Shown one piece after another: positions 1 through 8,380 of a stretch of 64,000 bases of DNA; within the stretch, counting starts at the first letter, position 1, and each line of letters starts with the position of its first letter. The translations under genes and the position numbers were made by a program. The DNA lies in assembly GCA_964503885.1 (NCBI GenBank), contig CAZDCD010000003.1:182763-246762 (forward strand). The letters are read 5' to 3'. The notes under the pieces are model-generated. The model was given only the letters and a program-made list of their open reading frames with translations, was not told the DNA's origin and searched no databases. Source of the stretch: CAZDCD01 sp964503885. Lineage in GTDB: Bacteria; Bacteroidota; Bacteroidia; Bacteroidales; UBA10428.

Positions 1-197
1 CAAGGGTAAGTCCTTTCGTCTCCCGGTTCGCCTTGCGGCGCAGCGGGTTTGGTGATGACGCGCCTTTGGCGTTTTAGTATCAAAGTCTGTTATTGCATTC
101 CGCATCACCTTCCGGCGAACTGGATTAAAAGAAAGTTAATTTTAAAGCACCAACGGTACGTAATCCAAAAAATTCAAAGCTAACCCACTGTCAAAAG

Positions 198-229
198 TTT
201 TTATTCCTCCAAGCTGAACCGTATATTTG
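198..229 (+). promoter_or_regulatory. Predicted promoter of tex
   Basis: The sequence TATATTTG at 222-229 matches the Bacteroidota -7 consensus TAnnTTTG. A T-rich stretch about 19 bases upstream (198-202) is a weak -33 candidate. Transcription would start near 236, giving a leader of about 20 bases before the tex start codon. This is read by eye from the consensus and is untested. Confidence 0.45.
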
Positions 230-257
230 CTTATCGATAACAAGGCAAACTCAATCT

Positions 258-2390
258 ATGGAAAAGAAACACATTGAACTGATTGCAAAAATACTTTCCG
301 TAAGTCCGTGGCAGGTTGAAAATACCCTTAGGCTTCTTGGTGACGGAGCCACAGTTCCCTTTATAAGCAGATACCGCAAGGAAGCCACAGGAAGCATGGA
401 CGAAACACAGGTTACTGAAGTGCGCGACCAGCATGGAAAACTTGTGGAGATGGATAAAAGACGGAATTCAATCCTGAAATCGATCGGTGAACAGGGTAAA
501 CTGACCGATGAACTCAACACTAAAATACTGAATGCAAATTCGCTGACTGAACTTGAAGACTTGTACCTCCCCTATCGCCCGAAAAAGAAAACACGTGCCT
601 CGGTTGCCCGTGAAAACGGACTTGAACCGCTGGCCGAGCTAATGCTAAAGCAAAACAAAGCAGACTTACCAGGCAAAGCTGAAGAATTTCTGACTGACAA
701 AGTAAAATCAGTTGAAGAAGCGCTGCAGGGAGCCAGGGATATTATTGCCGAATGGGTGAACGAGAACAAGCGTACAAGGGATGCAATACGAAACCTCTTT
801 GGCCGCGAAGCGGTGATATATTCAAGATCGGTTAAAGGCAAAGAACCCGAAGGAATAAAATACCAGGATTATTTCGAATTTTCAGAAGCCCTGGGTAAGA
901 GTCCGTCGCACAGGATCCTGGCGATACTCAGGGGCGAGGATGAAGGTTTCCTGAAAGTTTCGATAGAGCCTGTGGAAGACCATGCCCTTGAAATTTTGGA
1001 CAACATCTTCGTTAAGGGTTCTTTCGAAAGCAGTGAACATGTACGCACTGCAGTAAAAGACAGTTATAAACGGTTGCTGGGTCCCTCCATAGAAACCGAA
1101 TTCAGGCAGACAGCCAAAGAAAAGGCCGATGAAGAAGCTATAAGAGTCTTTGCCGACAACCTGAGACAACTGCTGATGGCACCGCCACTAGGGCAGAAGC
1201 GGGTATTGGCCATAGATCCCGGATACCGTACAGGGTGTAAAATTGTATGCCTCGATGCACAGGGAAACCTGCTTCACAACGAAACTATTTACCCCCATCC
1301 CCCTCAGAATGAAACAGGTAAGGCCGCCAAAAAGATCGATACACTCGTGAGCCAGTATAAGATCGAAGCCATTGCCATAGGAAATGGCACTGCAGGCAGG
1401 GAGACCGAAAGATTCATTAAATTCCTGAAGTTCGACAGGGACCTGCAGGTGTTCATCGTGAATGAATCGGGTGCCTCTATTTATTCGGCATCAAAGATCG
1501 CCCGGGATGAATTTCCTGACTATGATGTCACTGTGAGGGGGGCCGTTTCAATTGGACGCAGGCTGATGGACCCGCTTGCCGAACTGGTAAAGATCGATCC
1601 CAAATCGATCGGCGTCGGACAATACCAGCATGATGTCGACCAGAATAAGCTCAAAGCCGGACTCGACCAGGTGGTTGAAAGCTGCGTAAATGCAGTCGGT
1701 GTGGAGGTGAATACGGCCAGCAGGCATCTGCTGAATTATGTCTCGGGGCTGGGACCCCAGCTCGCGCAAAATATCGTGGATCACAGATCGGCCAACGGTC
1801 CGTTCAGATCGCGCAGCGAGCTTAAAAATATTTCCAGAATGGGTCCGAAAGCCTTTGAACAGGCGGCAGGTTTTCTGAGAATACAGGATGCCGAAAACCC
1901 TCTTGACGATAGTGCGGTTCATCCCGAGAGCTATCATATAGTCAGTAAGATGGCATCCGATCTGAAGGTGAATATCGCTGATTTACTGAAAAATGAAAAG
2001 CACAGGGAAACGATCGATATCCATAAATATGTAGAGGGAAATGTGGGCATACCTACATTAAACGATATCATGCAGGAGCTGGCAAAACCCGGACGGGACC
2101 CGCGGACCGGAATAAAAGTATTTGAGTTTGCCGATGGAATATATACGATCGACGATGTAAAACCCGGAATGATCCTCCCGGGTATTGTAACCAATATTAC
2201 CAATTTCGGGGCATTTGTCGATCTCGGGGTAAAACAGGACGGCCTGGTGCATATTTCGCAGCTGGCCGACCGGTTTGTCAAAAGTCCCCACGAAGTGGTA
2301 AAGCTCAATCAGCATGTTAAAGTGAAAGTCCTTGAAGTGGACTCTGTGCGGAAAAGAATACAACTGACCATGAAAAATGTAAAAAAGTGA
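258..2390 (+). CDS. tex: Tex family RNA-binding transcription accessory protein
   Basis: A 710-residue protein of normal length for Tex, a cytoplasmic nucleic-acid-binding protein that influences transcription and RNA metabolism. The order of domains is readable: a helical Tex N-terminal domain; an RNase H/YqgF-like domain beginning near residue 313 (VLAIDPGYRTGCKI); helix-hairpin-helix repeats around residues 490-560 (SGLGPQLAQNIVDHR, SRMGPKAFEQAAGFLRI); and a C-terminal S1 RNA-binding domain from about residue 640 (GIVTNITNFGAFVDLG). The ATG at 258 follows a plausible promoter at short distance. The gene is monocistronic and converges with the Rnf operon. Family membership is certain; the exact cellular role in Bacteroidota is not well defined. 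Confidence 0.97.
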   Translation: MEKKHIELIAKILSVSPWQVENTLRLLGDGATVPFISRYRKEATGSMDETQVTEVRDQHGKLVEMDKRRNSILKSIGEQGKLTDELNTKILNANSLTELEDLYLPYRPKKKTRASVARENGLEPLAELMLKQNKADLPGKAEEFLTDKVKSVEEALQGARDIIAEWVNENKRTRDAIRNLFGREAVIYSRSVKGKEPEGIKYQDYFEFSEALGKSPSHRILAILRGEDEGFLKVSIEPVEDHALEILDNIFVKGSFESSEHVRTAVKDSYKRLLGPSIETEFRQTAKEKADEEAIRVFADNLRQLLMAPPLGQKRVLAIDPGYRTGCKIVCLDAQGNLLHNETIYPHPPQNETGKAAKKIDTLVSQYKIEAIAIGNGTAGRETERFIKFLKFDRDLQVFIVNESGASIYSASKIARDEFPDYDVTVRGAVSIGRRLMDPLAELVKIDPKSIGVGQYQHDVDQNKLKAGLDQVVESCVNAVGVEVNTASRHLLNYVSGLGPQLAQNIVDHRSANGPFRSRSELKNISRMGPKAFEQAAGFLRIQDAENPLDDSAVHPESYHIVSKMASDLKVNIADLLKNEKHRETIDIHKYVEGNVGIPTLNDIMQELAKPGRDPRTGIKVFEFADGIYTIDDVKPGMILPGIVTNITNFGAFVDLGVKQDGLVHISQLADRFVKSPHEVVKLNQHVKVKVLEVDSVRKRIQLTMKNVKK

Positions 2391-2416
2391 CGGGTGGGGT
2401 TCCGGATGCCGGATAT

Positions 2417-2464
2417 TGGATACTGGATACTGGATTGTAATTCTGATTACTGATTACTGATTAC
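2417..2464. repeat. Short tandem direct repeats between convergent genes
   Basis: The gap between tex and rnfA holds two adjacent short tandem repeats: copies of GGATACT at about 2417-2435 and three TGATTAC units at 2444-2464. A 22-base stretch here recurs with one mismatch at 20727-20748, also between two convergent genes. No coding potential is seen. Function is unknown. Confidence 0.6.
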
Positions 2465-2540
2465 GGCTATTCACCTTCCCCAACCACATTTCTGTTTCCC
2501 AGTTCACTCCTTGCAGGGCAATCGAATTGTCTTTTACGTG

Positions 2541-3116
2541 TTATTTAACGATTCCGGAAAATCCCATGAATGCCATTGCCAGCAACCCAGCAATGATAAA
2601 TGCAATGGGCACGCCGCGCATGGATTTCGGGATATCAAGCAGCTCTATTTGTTCACGGATGCCCGAAAAGGTCACCAGTGCAAGCGCGAAGCCAATGGCA
2701 TTGGCTCCTGCATACACAGCGCTTTCGAGCAAATTGTATTCTTTCTGCACACTCAAAAATGCAACACCTAAAATAGCACAGTTGGTGGTGATGAGTGGAA
2801 GGAAAATCCCCAGTGCCTGGTATAATGCGGGACTAACCTTCTTAAGGATGATCTCCACCAACTGAACAAGTGCCGCAATAACCAGAATAAATATTACGGT
2901 CTGCATAAATGGAATGCCAAGCGGAACAAGCACAAAGAACTGCAGAAGATAGGTCACTATGGTGGCAAGGACCATTACAAAGGTTACTGCACCTCCCATG
3001 CCGATGGCCGTTTCAACCTTATTGGAAACCCCGATGAAAGGACATATACCGAGGAACTGTGTAAGTACGATATTATTGACAAAGACAGCCGATATGATTA
3101 TAAGAATATATTCCAT
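2541..3116 (-). CDS. rnfA: Rnf electron transport complex subunit RnfA
   Basis: A 191-residue integral membrane protein, typical in length for RnfA/RsxA, with about six hydrophobic segments. It belongs to the Rnf complex, which couples ferredoxin oxidation and NAD reduction to ion export across the inner membrane. The N-terminus (VFVNNIVLTQFLGICPF) and LITTNCAILGVA carry the conserved motifs, including the cysteines within membrane segments that are thought to bind an iron-sulfur cluster at the RnfA/RnfE interface. It is the last gene of the minus-strand operon, 13 bases after rnfE. It could be confused with NqrE, but the ferredoxin-type RnfB in the same operon identifies the system as Rnf. 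Confidence 0.95.
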   Translation of the reverse strand: MEYILIIISAVFVNNIVLTQFLGICPFIGVSNKVETAIGMGGAVTFVMVLATIVTYLLQFFVLVPLGIPFMQTVIFILVIAALVQLVEIILKKVSPALYQALGIFLPLITTNCAILGVAFLSVQKEYNLLESAVYAGANAIGFALALVTFSGIREQIELLDIPKSMRGVPIAFIIAGLLAMAFMGFSGIVK

Positions 3117-3129
3117 GGCCGGTAATGTT

Positions 3130-3747
3130 TTATGTTTTTGCTAATTTCTTATTAAGCCTTCGTATAAGCATGATCAGAAAACCCAGTGCCAGAAATGCTC
3201 CTGGAGGGCTGACAAAAATAAGAATGCCGTCACCGGCAATGAATTTCAGTCCGAATAAGGAACCGCTGCCCAGGATCTCCCTGCAACTCCCGAGCAAAAC
3301 CAGTGCAAAGGTAAATCCCAGACCCATACCCAGTCCGTCGATCAGCGAAGACAACACGCTGTTTTTTGCCGCAAATGCTTCGGCCCGACCCAGTACAATG
3401 CAGTTCACGACGATCAGAGGGATAAAAATACCAAGCTGATCGTAAAGGCTTGCTTCACCGTGAGGTCCGGGAGTATTGGTATATGCTTTCATAAGGTGAT
3501 CCACAATGGTCACAAATGCAGCTATAACAACAATGTAAGAAGGTATTCTTACCTTATCGGGGATCCACCGCCCGATAACCGAAATCACCAGATTTGACAT
3601 TACAAGCACAAAGGCAGTAGCCAGTCCCATACCCAGACCGTTTATCGCCGAACTTGTGGTTCCAAGGGTCGGGCACATGCCGAGTACCAGAACGAATACG
3701 GGGTTTTCTTTTAAAAAGCCTTTGGTAAAGTTTTGCAGCTGACTCAT
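3130..3747 (-). CDS. rnfE: Rnf electron transport complex subunit RnfE
   Basis: A 205-residue multi-pass membrane protein homologous to RnfA, with which it forms the membrane core of the Rnf ion pump. Visible motifs are NPVFVLVLGMCPTLG near the N-terminus and PLIVVNCIVLGRAEAFAA in the middle, the RnfE counterparts of the cysteine-bearing half-helices of RnfA. The ATG overlaps the end of rnfG by 4 bases, which suggests translational coupling. The C-terminal tail (RRLNKKLAKT) is short and basic, as usual for a cytoplasmic end. Confidence 0.95.
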   Translation of the reverse strand: MSQLQNFTKGFLKENPVFVLVLGMCPTLGTTSSAINGLGMGLATAFVLVMSNLVISVIGRWIPDKVRIPSYIVVIAAFVTIVDHLMKAYTNTPGPHGEASLYDQLGIFIPLIVVNCIVLGRAEAFAAKNSVLSSLIDGLGMGLGFTFALVLLGSCREILGSGSLFGLKFIAGDGILIFVSPPGAFLALGFLIMLIRRLNKKLAKT

Positions 3748-4322
3748 TGTATGCCTCCTTCCTTAAATGCCTTAAATGCCCTGCTAACCGCATCGCAATA
3801 GGCTCTTGATGTAATTGTGGAGGCCGTGATGGCATTCACATCGCCGCCGTCTTTTGTTACACTGAGCTTGAAATCTTCAGGATTCTTTCCGTCAAACTGT
3901 ACGCTCCAGTTGGATTTTGATTTCAGCATTTTATCTCCAAGGCCCGGCGTCTCTTTATGTTCCAGCACAGCAATATCTTTAATGGTACCGTCCGGAAGAA
4001 ATCCCACCATTAGTTTGATCTCACCTCCGAAGCCTTTTTTCGTAAATGTTTCAACAGCCACCCCGACAAGCGAATCATTATACCTAGCCTTGTAAAGGAA
4101 TACCGTATCGCCGTCGATCAAAATTTTTTTCACGTCTTTGATCGGTGCGTTGTTGAATTCAGGGACAACCCGTTCAATAGCCATATCTTTTTTTGCGCTC
4201 AATGCTTTTGCTATAGGTTCTTTGGTAAGCTCATACACAAAGCCCAGTGCAGCCGACGAAAGGAACGTAATGAGCAGAAGTGTCACCAGCATATTGGTGA
4301 AAGTTGATTCGACTTTAGACAT
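3744..4322 (-). CDS. rnfG: Rnf complex FMN-binding subunit RnfG
   Basis: A 192-residue protein with one N-terminal membrane anchor (about residues 10-30) and an extracytoplasmic FMN-binding domain. The segment NAITASTITS at about residues 163-172 matches the flavinylation motif, so Thr169 is the probable site of covalent FMN attachment by an ApbE-type transferase; no apbE is present in this window. RnfG passes electrons through the extracytoplasmic side of the Rnf complex. The gene overlaps rnfD by 8 bases at its start and rnfE by 4 bases at its end. Confidence 0.94.
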   Translation of the reverse strand: MSKVESTFTNMLVTLLLITFLSSAALGFVYELTKEPIAKALSAKKDMAIERVVPEFNNAPIKDVKKILIDGDTVFLYKARYNDSLVGVAVETFTKKGFGGEIKLMVGFLPDGTIKDIAVLEHKETPGLGDKMLKSKSNWSVQFDGKNPEDFKLSVTKDGGDVNAITASTITSRAYCDAVSRAFKAFKEGGIQ

Positions 4323-5316
4323 GTTTCACCTCCTCCCCGAATCTTTTGGGTTTTATATACCTGTTTATCAGCGGAACAAATCCGTTCATAATAAGAATGG
4401 CAAACGACACCCCTTCAGGATAGGATCCAAAAACCCTGATTATTACAGTTATAAACCCTATTCCTGCTCCAAAAATAATCATTCCAACATGTGTCATAGG
4501 TGATGTCACATAATCGGTTGCCATGAAGATCGCCCCGAGCAACAATCCCCCGGTGAGAATATGAAATAGCGGATCGGCATTCTTTTCGGGATTTATGAGC
4601 CAGAGTATCCCGGTAAATAGCAACACCATACCCACCGTTGAAACCGGTATGTGCCATGTGATGATTTTTTTATACAACATATAAATAAACCCTAGAACCA
4701 ATGCCAGTCCGGCCACTTCACCCAGTGATCCTCCGAGTTTTCCAATGAACAGGTCAAAATAATCGGGTACCTTATGCATCAGCTCACTTAATGAATCGCC
4801 TTTCTTCAGTCCTTCTTTTATGATCGCCAATGGCGTTGGTCCGGTGGCTGCATCGATATAGGATGTGTTAAACCCTTTGGGTACAGGGTAGACCGTCATC
4901 GGTACCGGAAATGAGATCAGCAGAAAAACACGGCCGACAAGAGCAGGATTAAACGGATTGTTGCCCAGCCCCCCGAAGGTCATCTTACCGATACCGATAG
5001 CAACAAGGCTGCCAACAATGATAATCCACCAGGGTATATTTGAAGGCAGGTTAAATGCCAGCAGCAATCCTGTTACTAAAGCCGATCCGTCGGTAATTCT
5101 CACTTCGGTTTTCAGAAGGTATTTTTGAATGAGAAATTCAAATGTCAGGCACGAGATGATGGAAACTCCTGTAACTATAATTGCTCCAAGGCCATACATA
5201 AAAACCGATACTGCAAAGGCCGGAAGCAGAGCAACAATAACGCCCAGCATCAGTTTTTGAATGGAATAGTCGCTGGATATGTGCGGTGATGGCGAAACAG
5301 TTAAAAGGGTATTCAT
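4315..5316 (-). CDS. rnfD: Rnf complex membrane subunit RnfD
   Basis: A 333-residue multi-pass membrane protein of the RnfD/NqrB family. It normally carries a covalently bound FMN; DAATGPTPLA at about residues 155-164 is the expected attachment motif, with Thr161 as the probable site. The sequences GLGNNPFNPALVGRVFL and TDYVTSPMTHVGMIIFG are family hallmarks. The gene lies 2 bases after rnfC and overlaps rnfG. RnfD forms much of the electron and ion path across the inner membrane. Confidence 0.95.
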   Translation of the reverse strand: MNTLLTVSPSPHISSDYSIQKLMLGVIVALLPAFAVSVFMYGLGAIIVTGVSIISCLTFEFLIQKYLLKTEVRITDGSALVTGLLLAFNLPSNIPWWIIIVGSLVAIGIGKMTFGGLGNNPFNPALVGRVFLLISFPVPMTVYPVPKGFNTSYIDAATGPTPLAIIKEGLKKGDSLSELMHKVPDYFDLFIGKLGGSLGEVAGLALVLGFIYMLYKKIITWHIPVSTVGMVLLFTGILWLINPEKNADPLFHILTGGLLLGAIFMATDYVTSPMTHVGMIIFGAGIGFITVIIRVFGSYPEGVSFAILIMNGFVPLINRYIKPKRFGEEVKHV

Positions 5317-5318
5317 CG

Positions 5319-6647
5319 TTATTTTCTTGATCGTATAATTTTACTCACATTGGCTTTACCCAGCCTGATATAATCGAGCAGAGGTCTTTCAGCAGGACAT
5401 ATATAACTGCAGGAACCACATTCAATACAGTCAAGGACCCTGCTCTCCTCGAGCCTGTCGAAATAGCTTTTCTGCGCCAGAGGCATCAGCAGGTAAGGTT
5501 CGAGACCCATCGGACATACGGAAACGCATCTGGCGCACCGGATACATGGCCGGACAGGTTTGCGGTGTGCCTGGAACTCCTGAAGAATGAGGATTCCTGA
5601 CGTTCCTTTGACGACCGGGATGGTAATATCATTTACAGCTTTCCCCATCATCGGCCCCCCCATAATTATTTTACCCGTGTCTTCGGGCAGTCCGCCGGAT
5701 GCCTCGATCAATGCGGCAATAGGAGTACCGACACGTACTTTATAATTGGCAGGGTATTTTAAAGATTTCCCCGTTACCGTCACTATCCTTTCAAAAAGGG
5801 GCTTATTTTTTTGAACTGCTTCATATACAGCAAAAGTAGTGCCTACATTAAAGGCAACTGTTTCAACATCAACCGGCAGACCGCCAGAAGGTACCTCTCT
5901 GTCGAGTAAGGCTTTTATCAACTGCTTTTCACCACCCTGGGGATATTTTACCTTTAGTGCGCAGACTTCAATCCCGTCATAGCTTTTTGAAAGATCTGTG
6001 AGCAACTGAATTGCATCAGGTTTATTGATCTCAATTCCGAGAAATGCTTTTTCAACCTGCAATGCTTTTTTTAATATCTGTATTCCCACCATCAGCTCCG
6101 TGCTTTTTTCGAGCATCAGAGCATGATCGGCGGTGAGATACGGTTCACACTCAACACCGTTGATGATCAAATATTTAACCTTCTTTCCATGGGGAATCGA
6201 CAATTTTACATGAGACGGAAATGTAGCACCTCCAAGTCCCACGATTCCTGCTTCCTTAATTTTACCCACAATTTCTTCACTGCTTAACGGTATGTCCTGT
6301 TTCAGGTCCTCTGATCTGTCGATTGTTTCCATCCAGTCGTCGCCGCTAACCTCTATGGTTATTGCCGGTTTCTTGTACCCGCTTGAATCGGGTTCATTGT
6401 CAATCTTAAGCACCTTTCCGGATGCCGATGAATATATGTTTGATGAAACAAAACCATCTCCGTGGGCCAGCAGTTGTCCTGTTTTTATCTCGTCACCCTT
6501 GTTTACAACTGATTTTGCAGGTATTCCAAGATGTTGTGAAAGCGGTATGATAACTTTTTCAGGAACAGGCAGGGTTTTTATACCTGCATGATCCGTAAGC
6601 TTATTTTCGGGAGGATGAACCCCTCCTCTGGGAAATGTCCTTAACAC
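5319..6647 (-). CDS. rnfC: Rnf complex NADH-binding subunit RnfC
   Basis: A 442-residue peripheral subunit on the cytoplasmic side, expected to bind NAD(H) and FMN. It opens with the typical TFPRGGVHPPENK sequence. The region VGLGGATFPSHVKLS (about residue 150) belongs to the nucleotide-binding part. Two [4Fe-4S] ferredoxin motifs are visible near the C-terminus: CIRCARCVSVCP and CIECGSCSYICP. The start is a GTG codon at 6647, 12 bases after the rnfB stop; no ATG fits between them. The length is at the short end for the family, and the long C-terminal repeats of enterobacterial RsxC are absent. Confidence 0.95.
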   Translation of the reverse strand: MLRTFPRGGVHPPENKLTDHAGIKTLPVPEKVIIPLSQHLGIPAKSVVNKGDEIKTGQLLAHGDGFVSSNIYSSASGKVLKIDNEPDSSGYKKPAITIEVSGDDWMETIDRSEDLKQDIPLSSEEIVGKIKEAGIVGLGGATFPSHVKLSIPHGKKVKYLIINGVECEPYLTADHALMLEKSTELMVGIQILKKALQVEKAFLGIEINKPDAIQLLTDLSKSYDGIEVCALKVKYPQGGEKQLIKALLDREVPSGGLPVDVETVAFNVGTTFAVYEAVQKNKPLFERIVTVTGKSLKYPANYKVRVGTPIAALIEASGGLPEDTGKIIMGGPMMGKAVNDITIPVVKGTSGILILQEFQAHRKPVRPCIRCARCVSVCPMGLEPYLLMPLAQKSYFDRLEESRVLDCIECGSCSYICPAERPLLDYIRLGKANVSKIIRSRK

Positions 6648-6659
6648 GCTGATGTTAAA

Positions 6660-7583
6660 TTAATTTTCTGATGCACTTGTGTTCTTGTCGGTTGATATTA
6701 CCGGCTGACCTGTTCCGCCGTTGTTTATTTCTGTGCCTGCACTTTCCGTAACGGTCTCTTTCCGTGGCGGAAATCCTATCTCTATTATTGAATTTGTCGG
6801 ACAAACGGGAACGCATTTACGGCAAAGCCTGCATTTCTCCGAATCTATAAAGGCCAGGTTGTTGTTCATGGTGATGGCTTCATACGGACATACCTTAAAA
6901 CATTTGATACATCCGATGCAGGCAACCGCACATGATCTCTTTGCCGGGCCGCCCTTGTCCTCATTCATACATGCAACATATATTTTCCTGTCTTTCTTTT
7001 GCCTTTTCCTAAGCTCAAACAGGTTTTTCGGACAAGCTTTGACACAAGCGCCACATGCAGTGCATTTTACATCATCAACTACCGGAAGTCCGGTCTTAAG
7101 ATCCATATGCAATGCATCGAAAGTACATACTTCAACGCAATCTCCGTGACCGAGACAACCATACTGGCATCCTGTGTCGCCGCCGTAAAGCGCCGATTCG
7201 ATAGCGCAGAAGGCAGCACCGTCATAGTGATTTGTCTGGGGACGATACTCGCAGGCACCGTTGCATCGCAGCACAGCTACCAGCGGGTCCATTTCAACTG
7301 CTTCTCGTCCAAGAACTTTTGCAACTGTGGCCATGGTGTCGTTTCCACCGACCGGGCAGAAAAGTCCGTCGAAGGTTTCGGATTTGACCAGGGCTTCGGC
7401 AAAATTCCGGCATCCTGCATAGCCGCAGCCGCCACAATTGGCAGCGGGCAGCGCCTCTTCAACTTCATCTATCCTGGGATCTTCATAAACTTTAAATCGC
7501 TGTGCAGCTGCATAAAGCATGACAGCAGATACTATCCCGAGAAGACTTAGTGATATTATGGTATATAGCAATGTAGCACTCAT
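6660..7583 (-). CDS. rnfB: Rnf complex ferredoxin-type subunit RnfB
   Basis: A 307-residue protein with one N-terminal membrane helix followed by an iron-sulfur domain and ferredoxin repeats. It is the entry point for electrons from reduced ferredoxin. The first cluster motif is ANCGGCGYAGCRNFAEAL (about residues 48-65). Later motifs are CTACGACVKACP, CIGCIKCFKVCP and CRLCRKCVPVCP, with further cysteines in the central domain (CQYGCLGHGDC). The last ~30 residues are a polar low-complexity tail. The gene overlaps the preceding rseC-like gene by 4 bases (ATGA). Confidence 0.95.
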   Translation of the reverse strand: MSATLLYTIISLSLLGIVSAVMLYAAAQRFKVYEDPRIDEVEEALPAANCGGCGYAGCRNFAEALVKSETFDGLFCPVGGNDTMATVAKVLGREAVEMDPLVAVLRCNGACEYRPQTNHYDGAAFCAIESALYGGDTGCQYGCLGHGDCVEVCTFDALHMDLKTGLPVVDDVKCTACGACVKACPKNLFELRKRQKKDRKIYVACMNEDKGGPAKRSCAVACIGCIKCFKVCPYEAITMNNNLAFIDSEKCRLCRKCVPVCPTNSIIEIGFPPRKETVTESAGTEINNGGTGQPVISTDKNTSASEN

Positions 7584-8014
7584 TGCAATCTAATTTTAGC
7601 AATCGAAAACGTAAATTTTCTTTTTACCCTCTCCCTCAACTGGTAAAGTGCAAAGTAATAAGGGATCAGCACACTTACGGATGCAACACCTGAAATAAGC
7701 TCACCTGCTTTCAAAAGAGAAGAAAAACATAAGGTAGCGATCACAATAATAAAAGGCAGGACATAGCCGAAAAAAACTGCCCTGAAACCCAATCCATTTG
7801 AAATGGTGACCGAAACCTCTTCACCCACCGAATAAGATTCATCTATTCCTGCAATTTCTATCGTAGTTTGCCGTGTACCGGCAGAACATACCGATTTTAC
7901 AGAACAATTGGTACATCCTGTATCCGGCATTATTTTTACATATACCATATGGTTTCCAACCTCTTCAATAATACCTTTCTGATCGATACACAGGTTCGAA
8001 TCCATTTGAATCAT
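7580..8014 (-). CDS. SoxR-reducing/RseC-family membrane protein
   Basis: A 144-residue protein of the RseC/MucC family, first gene of the Rnf operon. It has an N-terminal soluble part with four conserved cysteines (one at residue 8, then GCTNCSVKSVCSAG) and two hydrophobic segments around residues 75-120. In gammaproteobacteria RseC works with the Rsx (Rnf) complex in SoxR reduction, and in many Bacteroidota the family member precedes rnfB. The exact function here is unknown; an accessory or assembly role for Rnf is inferred from context. A second in-frame ATG lies three codons downstream at 8005. Confidence 0.85.
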   Translation of the reverse strand: MIQMDSNLCIDQKGIIEEVGNHMVYVKIMPDTGCTNCSVKSVCSAGTRQTTIEIAGIDESYSVGEEVSVTISNGLGFRAVFFGYVLPFIIVIATLCFSSLLKAGELISGVASVSVLIPYYFALYQLRERVKRKFTFSIAKIRLQ

Positions 8015-8032
8015 CTGAATTTTTAGAATTTA

Positions 8033-8066
8033 CAAAAATAATACTGTTAACGATTGTCTTAACAGT
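8033..8066 (-). promoter_or_regulatory. Predicted rnf operon promoter and perfect palindromic operator
   Basis: On the minus strand TATTTTTG (8040-8033) matches the TAnnTTTG -7 element and would start transcription near 8026, just before the first operon gene. Immediately upstream lies a perfect inverted repeat, ACTGTTAA (8043-8050) and TTAACAGT (8059-8066), separated by 8 bases. This is where a repressor would block promoter access. The half-site resembles the TGTTAA half of Rex operators, but the Rex spacer is 4 bases, not 8, so the factor is unknown. Confidence 0.5.
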
Positions 8067-8228
8067 TTTGCCTTTTTTTTTCAACAATTTAGTACAATTA
8101 TAAATAATCTGCAACCTTAGACCTATCGGATGTAAGTCTGATAGCTGTGCTATATATACTTTGGAATGTTACTAAAATAATTAACCCAAAAGTCTGATAC
8201 AAAAATATCACTGATTTGTTGTTTCAGG

Positions 8229-8268
8229 CCTGTCTACCGACAGGTAGAGCAGGCAGGCGACAGGTAGA
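8229..8268. repeat. Small intergenic inverted/direct repeat element
   Basis: The core TCTACCGACAGGTAGA is a hairpin with a 6-base stem and a GACA loop. GACAGGTAGA is repeated directly 19 bases later, with AGGCAGGC between. It resembles the small CCTGCCTG/CAGGCAGG-type palindromes scattered in Bacteroidota intergenic DNA. No function is known to me. Confidence 0.5.
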
Positions 8269-8380
8269 ACCTTCAGCCTGATTTTTAATATTACCTGGAT
8301 TTTTGGGGCATTGCCACATGCATTTTTGTTCAAGGCTTTCAGTCTTAGCTTGATGGCTATGCGTTGTGGCAAGACCTTAA

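Larger units (their letters stand above)
8015..8380. other. Intergenic region without a gene, 366 bases
   Basis: The gap between the rnf operon start and the DUF3108 gene is AT-rich and shows no convincing reading frame. It holds the rnf promoter and palindrome at its left end and a short inverted-repeat element at 8229-8268. Nothing else was recognised. Confidence 0.6.

Noticed and set aside
1..197. GC-richer stretch at the left edge, thought to be the end of a gene or RNA
   Set aside because: No frame with protein features and no tRNA or rRNA pattern could be recognised; it may belong to a feature outside the window.
1548..1937. A 129-codon minus-strand frame inside tex
   Set aside because: It is a shadow of the clear tex frame; no independent motif is present.
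6999..7550. A 183-codon plus-strand frame opposite rnfB
   Set aside because: rnfB on the minus strand has all expected iron-sulfur motifs; the opposite frame is a by-product of its cysteine and glycine codons.
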